Below are positions 1-8,318 of a stretch of DNA of 64,000 nucleotides, piece after piece. The DNA is from an uncultured Corynebacterium sp. (GTDB taxonomy: Bacteria > Actinomycetota > Actinomycetes > Mycobacteriales > Mycobacteriaceae). The position numbers and the translations under genes were made by a program. The stretch spans positions 62,001 through 126,000 of the forward strand of contig NZ_CAMIBP010000001.1 of NCBI RefSeq assembly GCF_946223165.1, given 5' to 3'. Numbering within the stretch: the stretch's first letter is position 1; every line of letters begins with the position of its first letter. Below the pieces are notes generated by a model that was not told where the DNA came from, did no database searches, and saw only the letters and a list, made by a program, of their open reading frames with translations.

Positions 1-1
1 C

Positions 2-517
2 TCCGTGGCAGACGACATCGCGAACGTCGCGGGCGTCGTCGGCCTGCCTGAGGAGGGTGAGGCCCTGGCGCAGCGCTCCGTCGCGGAGATTGCCGCGAAT
101 AAGGAGGCCATCGCGGCGATCGCGCCGACGGAGCCGATGCGCATGGCGTTCCTTTACGCCCGCGGCGAGGGTGGCGTCTTCTTCATCATGGGCGACGGCA
201 CCGGGGCGAAGGACCTCATCGAGGGCATCGGCGGCGAGGACATGGGCACTACCTACGACCTCAGCTACGCCGAGCCCGCCAATGCGGAGGCGCTCGCGAA
301 GATCAACCCGGAGGTCATCATCATGATGACGGACGGCCTGGAGTCGACGGGCGGCATCGACGGCCTCCTGCAGCGCCCCGGAGTGTCGCAGACGGTGGCG
401 GGCCAGAACCAGCGCATCGTCACTATCCCCGATGGCCAGTCTCTCGCCTTCGGCCCGATGACCGGCCACACCCTCCTCAAGCTTGCGCAGGCAGTGTATG
501 ACCCAGCCAGCGCATAA
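2..517 (+). CDS. hmuT: Heme ABC transporter substrate-binding protein, 3' part
   Basis: This is the last 171 codons of a gene whose start lies before the window. The protein is the C-terminal lobe of a periplasmic-binding-protein-like lipoprotein of the FecB/HmuT class, which in corynebacteria receives heme from surface HtaA proteins and hands it to the HmuUV permease. Visible features are the glycine-rich stretch RGEGGVFFIMGDGTGAKDL and the family-typical block INPEVIIMMTDG. The identification rests mainly on the directly following hmuU and hmuV, because iron-siderophore binding proteins share the fold. The last codons overlap the start of hmuU by 20 nt, so translation is likely coupled. Confidence 0.87.
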   Translation, partial: SVADDIANVAGVVGLPEEGEALAQRSVAEIAANKEAIAAIAPTEPMRMAFLYARGEGGVFFIMGDGTGAKDLIEGIGGEDMGTTYDLSYAEPANAEALAKINPEVIIMMTDGLESTGGIDGLLQRPGVSQTVAGQNQRIVTIPDGQSLAFGPMTGHTLLKLAQAVYDPASA

Positions 518-1538
518 GGTCTTCGCCCAGCGCGCCCGGGCCCGCACCCTCGTCTTCGCGGCGCTGGCCGTGCTGCTCGTGGTGTCCTTCTTCCTGTCGT
601 TGGCGCTGGGCCAGTATTACGTCGCGCCGGGTGACCTCGTGCGCTTCCTCGCCGAGGGGCCGGGCGGCGGGGATCTCTCCGCCTCCGTGGTGTGGGATAT
701 CCGCCTGCCGCGTATTGTGCTGGGCTTCCTCGTGGGCGCGTGCCTCGGCGTGGCGGGCACGCTCATGCAGGCGGTATTCGCCAACCCGCTGGCGGAGCCG
801 TCGATCATCGGCGTGACCTCGGGCGCCGGCGTGGGCGCCGCGCTGGCTATCGTATTTGGCATCTCGTGGCTGGGCACCTTTACCGTGCCGGTGTTCGCCT
901 TCGCCTCCGCCGTGGTGGTCACCGCCATCATCTATCGCCTGGCGCGGTCTCGCGGCCGGGTGGCGGTGGTCAACCTCATCCTCACCGGTATCGCCATCAA
1001 CGCGGTGTGCACCGCGCTCATCTCATTCATGGTGTACCTGGCCCCGACGGCCAGCCGCGATCAGATTGTGTTCTGGCAGATGGGTTCCCTCAACGGCTCG
1101 CAGTGGAAGCACGTGTGGGTGGTCCTCCCGGTGGCGGCCATTGGCCTGGCGATGGCGCTGCGCCTGGGCCGCCAGCTCGACGTCCTCGCACTAGGCGAGC
1201 GCGCGGCGGGGCACACGGGCGTCAACGTGGGGCGGCTGCGCGTCGTGGCCATCGCGGCAGCGGCGGTGCTCACCGCGGGCGCGGTGGCGTTCGCCGGGCT
1301 CATCGGGTTCGTCGGGCTCATCGTGCCGCACGTGCTGCGTACGATCGTCGGCCCGGAGAACCGCGTCCTCGTGCCGGCCTCGGCGCTGGCGGGCGCGGTG
1401 CTCATCGCGCTGGCCGATGTCGCCGCGCGCACCCTCATCCCCTTCGCGGATCTGCCCATCGGAATCTTCACCGCGCTCGTGGGCGGCCCGACGTTCTTTG
1501 TCCTGCTGCGCCGCATGATGCGAAAGGGGCTGCACTAG
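498..1538 (+). CDS. hmuU: Heme ABC transporter permease (FecCD/BtuC family)
   Basis: 346-residue polytopic membrane protein with about ten hydrophobic helices, the permease of the heme importer. Family landmarks are VWDIRLPRIVLGFLVGACLG near residue 65, ANPLAEPSIIGVTSGAGVG near residue 95 and the C-terminal GFVGLIVPHVLR, which is the coupling region facing the ATPase. I chose the ATG at 498, overlapping the end of hmuT by 20 nt; a TTG at 483 would add five residues. The stop codon is immediately followed by the hmuV start, so T, U and V form one operon. FecCD permeases for siderophores look the same, so heme as substrate is inferred from the HtaA and heme oxygenase genes nearby. Confidence 0.9.
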   Translation: MTQPAHKVFAQRARARTLVFAALAVLLVVSFFLSLALGQYYVAPGDLVRFLAEGPGGGDLSASVVWDIRLPRIVLGFLVGACLGVAGTLMQAVFANPLAEPSIIGVTSGAGVGAALAIVFGISWLGTFTVPVFAFASAVVVTAIIYRLARSRGRVAVVNLILTGIAINAVCTALISFMVYLAPTASRDQIVFWQMGSLNGSQWKHVWVVLPVAAIGLAMALRLGRQLDVLALGERAAGHTGVNVGRLRVVAIAAAAVLTAGAVAFAGLIGFVGLIVPHVLRTIVGPENRVLVPASALAGAVLIALADVAARTLIPFADLPIGIFTALVGGPTFFVLLRRMMRKGLH

Positions 1539-2375
1539 ATGATTTCCCTCGATAACGTGGCCCTGCGGCTGGGCGATAAGCCGCTGCTGCGCGGGGTGAG
1601 TTTCACCGTGGCGCCGGGCGAGGTCACCGGCCTCATCGGCCCGAACGGCGCCGGCAAGTCGACGCTGCTCGCCGCCGTGAGCGGCGACCTGGAGTACTCC
1701 GGGTCCATCACGCTGGGCGGGCTGGAGGTGGCCGCGACGGGCGCACGGGAGCTCGCGCGGGTGCGCGCGGTCATGCTCCAGGACGTGGGCGTGTCCTTCG
1801 AGTTCCTCGCGCGCGACGTCGTGGCCATGGGCCGCCGGCCGTGGGAGGGCACGGAGCGGGAGGCGTTCGACGATGCCGTCGTCGACGCCGCTCTCGACGC
1901 CTGCGACGTCGCGCACCTCGCCGCCCGGGACGTCGTGACGCTGTCCGGCGGCGAGCGGGCGCGCGTGGCGCTGGCCCGCGTGCTGGCGCAGAACACGCCC
2001 GTCGTCCTGCTCGACGAGCCGACGGCGGCCCTCGACATCAAGCATCAGGAGCAGGTCCTAGGGCTCGTGCGCCAGCTGGCGGGCGCCGGCGTGGCGGTGC
2101 TCGTGGTGCTCCACGATCTAGAGGCGGCCGCCGCCTGGTGCGACTCCATCGTGTGCCTGTCCGCCGGCGAGGTCGCCGCGCAGGGCCCGGTGGAGGAGGT
2201 GTACACCTCCGAGCTGCTGTCGCGCGTCTACGACTGGCCGATCGCCGTGGAGAAGTCCGGCGGGCGCATCGCGGTGCATCCGCAGCGGCCCGAGGGCGGC
2301 GCAGGGGACACGGCGCCGCTCATCGAGCTGCTGGGCGGCGGGCTGCCGGGCAGTGGCGCGCCGGGGCGAGCATAG
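1539..2375 (+). CDS. hmuV: Heme ABC transporter ATP-binding protein
   Basis: 278-residue ABC ATPase that powers the HmuTU importer. Walker A GPNGAGKST lies near residue 34, a Q-loop LQDVG near 80, the signature LSGGE near 135, Walker B VVLLDEPTAALD near 153, and the switch histidine in VLHDLE near 190. The ATG directly abuts the hmuU stop codon. The length is slightly above the usual 250-270 because of a Gly/Ala-rich tail after the ATPase fold. It acts at the cytoplasmic face of the membrane. Confidence 0.92.
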   Translation: MISLDNVALRLGDKPLLRGVSFTVAPGEVTGLIGPNGAGKSTLLAAVSGDLEYSGSITLGGLEVAATGARELARVRAVMLQDVGVSFEFLARDVVAMGRRPWEGTEREAFDDAVVDAALDACDVAHLAARDVVTLSGGERARVALARVLAQNTPVVLLDEPTAALDIKHQEQVLGLVRQLAGAGVAVLVVLHDLEAAAAWCDSIVCLSAGEVAAQGPVEEVYTSELLSRVYDWPIAVEKSGGRIAVHPQRPEGGAGDTAPLIELLGGGLPGSGAPGRA

Positions 2376-2431
2376 CGAGAAGAAGAGATACCGAAAAAGA
2401 CACCGAGAGAGATACCGAAGAGGAGATCGCG

Positions 2432-2602
2432 ATGGACATGAAGAACCTGTTGAGCGCCGACGGCATGACGTTTGGGGAGGTCTGGAACATGCTGCTCACC
2501 GTGGTGACCCTGGGCGGGATGTTCGTCATCCTCGCCCAGATGCTGCTCACCGCATTCCCCAATGTGAGGGAGATGCTGGCGCCGCTGCTTGGCGCAGCGT
2601 AG
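2432..2602 (+). CDS. Small single-pass membrane protein following hmuV
   Basis: 56-residue protein with a purine-rich ribosome site (AGGAGA) about 6 nt before the ATG at 2432. One hydrophobic helix (residues about 18-37, MLLTVVTLGGMFVILAQMLL) is followed by a short tail. It sits 57 nt after hmuV and 21 nt before the MFS gene on the same strand, so co-transcription with the heme importer is plausible. I do not recognise a family. The stretch between hmuV and this gene contains repeated AGA/GATACCGA triplets but nothing else. Confidence 0.6.
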   Translation: MDMKNLLSADGMTFGEVWNMLLTVVTLGGMFVILAQMLLTAFPNVREMLAPLLGAA

Positions 2603-2623
2603 CTCTTACTTCATCCTTAAAGG

Positions 2624-3796
2624 GTGCTATATACCGAAGCCCAATCCCGCAAGGGCGTCCTGCTCCAGGCGTTTAGCCACTTAAGCGTCGACTTTTACCA
2701 GGGCGCCATCGCGGCCATCGTGCCATTCCTCGTGCTCGAGCGCGGGTGGACCTATTCGGAGGCTGCCTCGATCGTGCTCACGTCCTCGCTGGCGTCGTCG
2801 ATCATGCAGCCCATCTTCGGCGTGCTCGGAGACAAGTGGCGCATGCGCTGGCTCATCCCGCTGTCCATCCTGTGCGGCGGGCTGGGCGTGGCGGCGATCT
2901 CGCTGAGCACGTCGCAGCCGTTTGCCATGGTCGTCGCGGCGCTCTCGGGCGCGGGCGTGGCTGGGTTCCACCCCACCTCCGCCAATCGCGCGCGCGAGAT
3001 CGCTGGCTCCAACACGGTGTTCATGTCGTGGTACGCGCTAGGCGGGAATATCGGTTTCGCCATCGCGCCGCTCGTCGTGGCGGCGACGGTGGGCGTGTGG
3101 GGCCTGGCGGCCAGTCCGGCACTCATCGTCCCGGCGCTGTTCGGCGTGTTTGGCAACGGGCTGGCGGACCGCATCTGCCCGGTCCCCCGGGGCACCGTGG
3201 GCGCGGGCATGGCGAAGTCCGGCACGGACGATTGGCGCAACTTCTTAAGCCTCGGCGCGGTGGTCTCACTGCGCTCCATCTGCTTCGTGGGCATCTCCTC
3301 GTTCATCGTGCTCTTCATGCACGAGTACCGGGGCGTGGGCGACCGCCTGGCCAACCTCTCGCTCTTCGCGCTGTACGTGGGCGGCGCGTTCGGCACGGCC
3401 ATCGGCGGCAACCTGGCCAAGCGCTGGGGGCGCGTGGCCATCATGCGGGCGTCCTACCTGGCATCGGTGCCGGCCGTGGCGGCGCTCTTCCTCGTGCCGG
3501 GACCGGCGGCGTGGATCTTCATCCTCGTCGTCTCCATCACGTTGTACGTGCCCTTTTCGCTTCAGATGACGCTGGGTCAGGACTACCTGCCGGAGCACAT
3601 GGGCACGGCCTCCGGCGTGACGCTGGGCCTGGCGGTGTCCATCGGCGGCCTGGCCTCCCCGCTCGTGGGTAAGGCGGGCGAGGCGTGGGGCCTCGATATG
3701 GCGCTCCTGCCGCTTATCGCCATGCCGGCGCTGGCGGCGTTGGTGCTCATGTTTATGACGGAGCCGCGTCGCGAGCAGCCTCAGCCAGCTGCTTAA
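2624..3796 (+). CDS. MFS transporter, fosmidomycin-resistance (Fsr)-like
   Basis: 390-residue major facilitator protein with about twelve membrane segments. The N-terminus (QAFSHLSVDFYQGAIAAIVP) and the motif AGVAGFHPTSANRAREIAG are typical of the Fsr subgroup, which exports fosmidomycin and related small molecules; the actual substrate here is unknown. Start is a GTG at 2624 preceded by a weak AAAGG. Its last 44 nt overlap the 3' end of the convergent lipase gene, so both coding ends share DNA on opposite strands. Whether it is read through from hmuTUV cannot be decided from sequence. Confidence 0.85.
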   Translation: MLYTEAQSRKGVLLQAFSHLSVDFYQGAIAAIVPFLVLERGWTYSEAASIVLTSSLASSIMQPIFGVLGDKWRMRWLIPLSILCGGLGVAAISLSTSQPFAMVVAALSGAGVAGFHPTSANRAREIAGSNTVFMSWYALGGNIGFAIAPLVVAATVGVWGLAASPALIVPALFGVFGNGLADRICPVPRGTVGAGMAKSGTDDWRNFLSLGAVVSLRSICFVGISSFIVLFMHEYRGVGDRLANLSLFALYVGGAFGTAIGGNLAKRWGRVAIMRASYLASVPAVAALFLVPGPAAWIFILVVSITLYVPFSLQMTLGQDYLPEHMGTASGVTLGLAVSIGGLASPLVGKAGEAWGLDMALLPLIAMPALAALVLMFMTEPRREQPQPAA

Positions 3797-4835
3797 CCAC
3801 CGCGCGGACGATGGCGCGCACGCGCTTGTCCATGGGCATGTCCTGGTGCGCGGTGAGCGCGAGGCGGTCGAAGCCCTGGATGTAGACGTTGCGCACGGTG
3901 CCGTCGGGGCTATCGCTCGGATCGAGGAAGCACGTCGCCGGCGGCACGACGACGGTGTCCTGCTTCGTGGCGATGCACGTGTACGTCACGCCGTCGACGA
4001 GGTCGCCGTCCCCGTTGACGAAGGCGAGGGCGTCGGAGCCGACGATCTGCTCCATGCCGGCGGGGCCGAAGTAGCTGTCGATGACGGACTTCATGACGTA
4101 CTCCTGGCGGCGGGTGGCGACCAGCGGGCTGACGATGCCGCCCTGGGTTGTGCCGTGGTTGGGGGAGGAGATGCACACGACGTGGCGGACGTGGATGCTG
4201 CCGGCGAGCTGCTCGGTGCGCAGCACGTAGCGGGCGACGAGCCCGCCCTGCGAGTGGCCGACGAGGATGACCTTGTCGGCGCCGGTGACGGTGCGGACGG
4301 CGGCGATGTAGTCGGCGACCTGGCGGGCGGCATCGGCCAGCGGGCCCGTGGCGCGCATGCCGTAGTCGGGGGCGAAGACGGCCCAGCCATCCTCGCGGAG
4401 CTCCTGGCCCAGCTGCTGCCACACGCCCTTGGCGTCCGTCGTGCCGTGGAGGAGGATGATGGGCCACGGGTGCTCGGCGTCGGGGCGGGCGGACCAGTCG
4501 TCCTCGAAGACACCGCGGGGCTTGAGGCGGGCGCCGAGCGGCAGCGGGGTGGACAGGTTGAGCGGGTCCATGGAGTAGCGCTTGGCACGCAGCATGGAGG
4601 CGATTTCATCGGCGACCTCCTCGCGCAGCGCGTTGGCGGGGGCCGGGGCGGCGATGCCATAGCGCGGCGAGTCCGCGTGTTCCGGGGCGGGCAGGACGGG
4701 CGGCTCAGCGCCTGCTTCGGCGTCTGGGGCGGGCGAGTCGTACTCGATCTCCGGCTTGTCCGGCTCAGGGCGCCACAGCGTGCCGAGTCGCTCTGAGATG
4801 GCGGTGCGAAGTTCGTTCAACGGGTCCTGTGCCAT
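3753..4835 (-). CDS. Lipase-type alpha/beta hydrolase
   Basis: 360-residue protein with a Pro/Glu-rich N-terminal 60 residues and a lipase-class alpha/beta hydrolase domain. The oxyanion segment ILLHGTTDAKGVW lies near residue 127, the nucleophile elbow GHSQGG near 194, and a candidate catalytic histidine in the C-terminal third. I see no clear signal peptide, so cellular location is uncertain. The -10 hexamer TAGGAT ends 7 nt before the ATG at 4835, indicating a leaderless start. The 3' end overlaps the convergent MFS gene by 44 nt. The substrate is unknown; the triacylglycerol lipase (EstA/lipase class 2) group is the best fit. Confidence 0.82.
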   Translation of the reverse strand: MAQDPLNELRTAISERLGTLWRPEPDKPEIEYDSPAPDAEAGAEPPVLPAPEHADSPRYGIAAPAPANALREEVADEIASMLRAKRYSMDPLNLSTPLPLGARLKPRGVFEDDWSARPDAEHPWPIILLHGTTDAKGVWQQLGQELREDGWAVFAPDYGMRATGPLADAARQVADYIAAVRTVTGADKVILVGHSQGGLVARYVLRTEQLAGSIHVRHVVCISSPNHGTTQGGIVSPLVATRRQEYVMKSVIDSYFGPAGMEQIVGSDALAFVNGDGDLVDGVTYTCIATKQDTVVVPPATCFLDPSDSPDGTVRNVYIQGFDRLALTAHQDMPMDKRVRAIVRAVVKQLAEAARDAAPS

Positions 4836-4914
4836 GGGGAATATCCTACCCGGGTCTTAAGTGTGCTGGTGAGTACCGTTTTTCTTTTACGCAAGAAAAA
4901 TGTTGCGAAAAGAG

Positions 4915-4956
4915 TTGACGTCTCCGACTTTAGTTTGTAAGCTAAGGCTTGCCTAA
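4915..4956 (+). promoter_or_regulatory. Promoter with overlapping DtxR-like iron box
   Basis: A -35 TTGACG (4915-4920) and a -10 TAAGCT (4938-4943) are separated by 17 bp. The 19-bp stretch TAAGCTAAGGCTTGCCTAA at 4938-4956 matches about 14 of 19 positions of the DtxR consensus TTAGGTTAGGCTAACCTAA and covers the -10. A repressor bound here would block the promoter when iron is plentiful. This is read directly from sequence; DtxR control is an inference. Confidence 0.6.
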
Positions 4957-5068
4957 TCACGGGCGGCAACCTCCGCGGGACGCGCTCCACTTCCCGGACG
5001 GGGGTGCCGAAAGATTAGTCATGGGGAGAAGGCCCGCTGGCGTGCAACCGGCGGGCCTTCGTTATGTT
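4950..5068 (+). ncRNA. Candidate short structured RNA under iron control
   Basis: The transcript expected from the 4915-4943 promoter runs about 115 nt to a clear terminator. It can fold into a rod: CTAATC (4953-4958) pairs with GATTAG (5013-5018), CGGCA plus two CC steps (4964-4974) with GGGGG-TGCCG (5000-5009), and CGGGA (4976-4980) with TCCCG (4992-4996). No convincing ORF is present; an ATG at 5021 would give only about 18 residues and lies inside the terminator. It lies between the divergent lipase gene and the convergent ohr gene. I do not recognise an Rfam family. It could be a trans-acting sRNA or a leader remnant. Confidence 0.45.
5029..5068 (+). terminator. Rho-independent terminator
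   Basis: A 12-bp stem (AAGGCCCGCTGG at 5029-5040 with CCGGCGGGCCTT at 5048-5059, one G-U pair, 7-nt loop) is followed by a U-rich run near 5066. It ends the candidate short RNA and, on the other strand, may also stop the convergent ohr transcript. Confidence 0.8.
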
Positions 5069-5083
5069 TTCTGTGCCTGAGGG

Positions 5084-5503
5084 TTAATCCTCGGCGACGG
5101 TGATGGTGACGTCGATGTTGCCGCGGGTGGCCCTAGAGTAGGGGCAGACCTGGTGGGCGGCATCGGCCAGCGCCTGCGCCTGCTCGTGCGGGACGCCAGG
5201 GATGACGACCTCGAGCTCCACGGCGAGGCCGAAGGAGGTCTCGTCCTTGCCGATGGACACGCCGGCGCCTACGGAGCTATCGCCCAGATCGACGCCCTGC
5301 GCGCGGGCCACCATCTGCAGGGCGGAGTGGAAGCAGGCGGCGTAGCCGGCGGCGAAGAGCTGCTCCGGGTTGTAGCCGTTTCCGCTGCCGCCCATGTCCT
5401 TCGGCGCGGCGAGGGTGAGGTCCAAGTCGGTGCCGGGGACGACGGCGCGGCCGTTGCGGCCGGCGCCGGTGGCGAGCGCCTCGGCGGTGTAGATGACGTC
5501 CAT
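5084..5503 (-). CDS. ohr: Organic hydroperoxide resistance protein Ohr (OsmC family)
   Basis: 139-residue thiol peroxidase that reduces organic and lipid hydroperoxides. The two reactive cysteines are visible in AACFHSAL (near residue 54) and HQVCPYSRATRGN (near residue 120), the second motif being diagnostic for Ohr within the OsmC family. The ATG at 5503 has an AAGGAG ribosome site 6 nt upstream. It is divergent from the MarR-type ohrR gene, with a palindromic operator between them, the classical ohr/ohrR arrangement in which oxidised OhrR releases the promoter. Confidence 0.93.
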   Translation of the reverse strand: MDVIYTAEALATGAGRNGRAVVPGTDLDLTLAAPKDMGGSGNGYNPEQLFAAGYAACFHSALQMVARAQGVDLGDSSVGAGVSIGKDETSFGLAVELEVVIPGVPHEQAQALADAAHQVCPYSRATRGNIDVTITVAED

Positions 5504-5519
5504 GGGAAGCTCCTTAATA

Positions 5520-5533
5520 AGTTGTGTACAACT
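5520..5533. promoter_or_regulatory. Putative OhrR operator
   Basis: AGTTGTGTACAACT is a palindrome (AGTTGT-GT-ACAACT) located 16 bp upstream of the ohr start and 36 bp upstream of ohrR. Position and symmetry fit an operator for the adjacent MarR/OhrR repressor. Confidence 0.65.
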
Positions 5534-5569
5534 GAATAGTACGCAATCGGAATGCGTTATGCTAGCGGT

Positions 5570-5998
5570 ATGACCCTCGAACTCGACCGCCAGCTCTGCT
5601 TCGCGCTCTACAAGGCCGAGCACGCCGTCACGCGCTCCTACCAAGAGCACCTCGTGCCGCTGGGCCTGACCTATCCCCAGTACATCACCCTGCTCGCGCT
5701 GTGGGGCCGAGACGAGCCCGTGCCCATGAAGGAGCTCTCCGAGGAGCTCTGCCTCGACTCGGGCACGCTCACCCCGCTGCTGCGCCGTCTGGAGAAACAG
5801 GGGCTCATCGACCGTGCCGTCGATCCCGCGGACGAGCGCCGCCGCGTCATCGCGCTTACCGATGCCGGCCGCGCCCTCAAGGCCCGCGCCGAGGGCATCC
5901 CCGCCGCGCAGCTCGAGGCCTTCGCCGCCACCGGCGTCGATATCGCCCAGCTCAAGTCAGCGCTCGAGGCTATTGCTCGACTTCCTCGCCAGCAGTGA
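5570..5998 (+). CDS. ohrR: MarR-family organic peroxide sensor OhrR
   Basis: 142-residue winged-helix repressor. The redox cysteine typical of OhrR is at residue 9 (LDRQLCFALYKAEHAVTRSY), followed by the MarR DNA-binding region (LCLDSGTLTPLLRRLEKQGL near residues 64-83) and the wing DPADERRRVIALT. The ATG at 5570 is 6 nt after a TATGCT hexamer, so a leaderless start is likely; an ATG at 5552 is possible but would precede the promoter. It is divergent from ohr and probably represses both genes through the palindrome at 5520-5533. Confidence 0.88.
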   Translation: MTLELDRQLCFALYKAEHAVTRSYQEHLVPLGLTYPQYITLLALWGRDEPVPMKELSEELCLDSGTLTPLLRRLEKQGLIDRAVDPADERRRVIALTDAGRALKARAEGIPAAQLEAFAATGVDIAQLKSALEAIARLPRQQ

Positions 5999-6151
5999 TG
6001 GTGGTGGACAGGCTGATATTTTCGTCCATGGCCTGGGAAACCGGGTATATGCCGAGTGGAAACACGCCGCGTCCGGACGCCAGCGCCTCGGCGCTGCTGA
6101 TGATGTTCATGTGCACAGCACACGTGGATTATCGGGGTTAGACTCGCCAGC

Positions 6152-7582
6152 ATGAGTGACCTCTTGAGTGGCCTAGCCCCCGTGCCGAATGCCGATGCCG
6201 CCGTCGCCCGCCTCATCGAGCTCTACGAGGAGTCCTGCCGCACGGCGCGCGCCGCACTCGACTCTGGCCTCGAATCTGGTGACGTCGAGTCCTACGCGCA
6301 GGTGGTCTACCCCAAGGTCGTCGTCGACGTCGCCGAGTGGGCGCCCATCGACCGCTCCGAGCCCTTCGGCTACGTCGACGAGGCCGGGCGCTACTCCGCC
6401 GTCGTGTCCAAGCCACACATCATGCGCGACTACCTGCGCGAGCAGCTGGGTCGCCTCACCTCGAATTACCCGTGCACGTTGTCCGTGGGTCCCTCGGACA
6501 CACGCATTCCGCCGGAGTACATTCGCGGCACCGCCGACGTCGGCCAGCACCGCCACCCCGCCATCCCGCGCCCCACGCTGGACGACGTCCACGACGCCAT
6601 CGTCGACGGTGACTGGGATGCGTTCCACGGCGCGGAAAAGCCGCTGTTCCACTTCGGGCCGCAGCGCTTCGACATCGCGTGCGCGCGCATCGAGCACTAC
6701 ACCGGGATTGAGGTGGACACCGTGCAGAAGTACATCCTGTTTACCAATTACGCCATGCACACCACCGAGTTTGTGCGGTTCGGCCTGCGCGAGCTCACCC
6801 GCGAGGACTCCCGCTACACCGCGCTCGTGCTGCCCAACGGGGAGACCCTGCATCCCCACGACGCCCTGACGTGCGACGTTGACGAGCTCACGCTCGTCTC
6901 CCGCTTCCAGATGCCTCGCTTCGACCTCATTACCGCTGGCGGCGACGGCATCACGATGATCAACATCGGCGTCGGCCCCTCGAACGCGAAGACCATTACC
7001 GACTGCCTGGCCGTCCTGCGCCCCGAGGCCTGGATCATGATCGGTCACTGCGCCGGCCTGGACGGCCGCATGCGCATGGGCGACCTCATCTTGGGCAACG
7101 CCTATCAGCGTGACGATCACATTCTCAACTCCGCCATCCCGCTCGACGTGCCCATTCCCGCGGTGCCCGAGGTGCAGCGCACCCTCGAGGCATCCGTGAA
7201 GGAGGTCTATGGGGAGAACCAAGAACTCATGCGCACTGGCACCGTCGTCTCCACCGCGGACCGCAACTGGGAGTGGCGCACCTCCCGGGAGCTGTGGGAC
7301 TGGCTGCGGGGATCCACCGCCGTCGCCGTGGACATGGAGTCCTGCCTCATCGCCGCCAACGGCTACCGCTACCGCATTCCGTACGGCACGCTGCTCTCCG
7401 TCTCCGACCTGCCGCTGCACGCCGTGCCCAAGCTTCCCGCCGCGGCGCAGGCGTTCTACTCCAACTCCAAAGAGGCCCACGTCATGTGCGCTGTTCGGGC
7501 GGTCGAATCGCTGGCCCGCAACCCCGAGGACCTGCGCACGCGCAAGCTGCGGCGGACCATCGGGGAAGTTCCATTCCGCTAG
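6152..7582 (+). CDS. amn: AMP nucleosidase
   Basis: 476-residue enzyme that hydrolyses AMP to adenine and ribose 5-phosphate. It has the family's N-terminal domain (about residues 1-180, with YPKVVVDVAEWAPIDRSEPFG-type sequence) and a C-terminal nucleoside-phosphorylase-like domain with MINIGVGPSNAKTITDC near 270, WIMIGHCAGLDGRMRMGD near 295 and VAVDMESCLIAANG near 400. Length matches the family (about 480). TAGACT ends 7 nt before the ATG, so the gene looks leaderless. A purine phosphoribosyltransferase gene follows after 50 nt, consistent with purine salvage. Confidence 0.92.
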   Translation: MSDLLSGLAPVPNADAAVARLIELYEESCRTARAALDSGLESGDVESYAQVVYPKVVVDVAEWAPIDRSEPFGYVDEAGRYSAVVSKPHIMRDYLREQLGRLTSNYPCTLSVGPSDTRIPPEYIRGTADVGQHRHPAIPRPTLDDVHDAIVDGDWDAFHGAEKPLFHFGPQRFDIACARIEHYTGIEVDTVQKYILFTNYAMHTTEFVRFGLRELTREDSRYTALVLPNGETLHPHDALTCDVDELTLVSRFQMPRFDLITAGGDGITMINIGVGPSNAKTITDCLAVLRPEAWIMIGHCAGLDGRMRMGDLILGNAYQRDDHILNSAIPLDVPIPAVPEVQRTLEASVKEVYGENQELMRTGTVVSTADRNWEWRTSRELWDWLRGSTAVAVDMESCLIAANGYRYRIPYGTLLSVSDLPLHAVPKLPAAAQAFYSNSKEAHVMCAVRAVESLARNPEDLRTRKLRRTIGEVPFR

Positions 7583-7632
7583 CCCGGGCGGTAGGATTGA
7601 CGGAACACTTTCTTCGGCGCAAAGGAGCACCT

Positions 7633-8148
7633 GTGAGCACACCGGATTGGGTCCACCCGGACCGCGAGAACCTCACCTGGGAGACGTTCGGTGAGGCCTC
7701 CCGCTACCTGTCCCAGGAAATCGTCGACTCCGGCTGGTTCCCCGATCTCATCGTCGGCGTCGCCCGCGGCGGCCTCATCCCGGCGGGCGCCATCGGCTAC
7801 GCCATCGGCGTGAAGGAAATGGGCGCCATCAACGTGGAGTTCTACACCGACATCGGCGCTACCCTCCCGGAGCCGATCCTGCTCAACCCGCAGCTGGACA
7901 CCGACTCCTTGGAGGGCAAGAAGGTCCTCGTCGTGGACGACGTGGCCGACTCCGGCAAGACCCTTGATCTCGTGGTCAACCTCCTCAAGGAGACCGCGTC
8001 CGAGGTCCGCTCCGCCGTCATCTACACCAAGCCCACCACGATCTTCGAGCCGGATTATTCCTGGAAGAAGACCGATAAGTGGATTAACTTTGCCTGGTCC
8101 GTGCTGCCCGTCATCACTGCCGATGGCTCCTTCAAGGAAGGTGCTTAG
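7633..8148 (+). CDS. Purine phosphoribosyltransferase
   Basis: 171-residue type I phosphoribosyltransferase. The PRPP-binding motif VLVVDDVADSGKTLDL is near residue 97, preceded by the loop GVARGGLIPAGAIGY near residue 37. Members of this group use xanthine, guanine or hypoxanthine (Gpt/XPRT-like); the exact base is not evident. GTG start at 7633 with AAAGGAG 5 nt upstream. It follows amn on the same strand. It is not the adenine enzyme Apt by motif, so recycling of the adenine made by Amn would need another enzyme. Confidence 0.85.
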   Translation: MSTPDWVHPDRENLTWETFGEASRYLSQEIVDSGWFPDLIVGVARGGLIPAGAIGYAIGVKEMGAINVEFYTDIGATLPEPILLNPQLDTDSLEGKKVLVVDDVADSGKTLDLVVNLLKETASEVRSAVIYTKPTTIFEPDYSWKKTDKWINFAWSVLPVITADGSFKEGA

Positions 8149-8210
8149 GCCCTCATTCTTCGCTCTCAGGAAACTGGCAGGTTGGATTCATGCTTCCGGC
8201 AGGTCGGTGA

Positions 8211-8310
8211 CCCATACTTAACTCATGCGCCCGAGAGAGCGCACCTTGAGAGAGATAGAGAGAACCCCACCCCTCGCGGGGCGGACGACGTGAGACACCG
8301 TCCGGGAGCG
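8211..8310 (+). repeat. Copy A of a ~100-bp repeat; candidate sRNA gene
   Basis: The segment from CCCATACTTAACTCATG to TCCGGGAGCG recurs at about 90 percent identity, inverted, at 18488-18586. It contains GCGC-N8-GCGC, a purine run (GAGAGATAGAGAG), a CCCC/GGGG hairpin and a GGACG/CGTCC hairpin whose stem is kept in copy B although the loop differs. A strong terminator follows 8 bp later, as in copy B. Further upstream both copies carry AGGT-N-GATTCATG-like sequence exactly 32 bp before the element. It contains no plausible coding sequence, and I read it as an RNA gene or mobile intergenic repeat. Confidence 0.55.
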
Positions 8311-8318
8311 AGTGAGGC

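Noticed and set aside
5021..5080. Small ORF of about 18 codons in the DtxR-controlled transcript
   Set aside because: It has no good ribosome site and is made mostly of the terminator stem, so the transcript is better read as non-coding.
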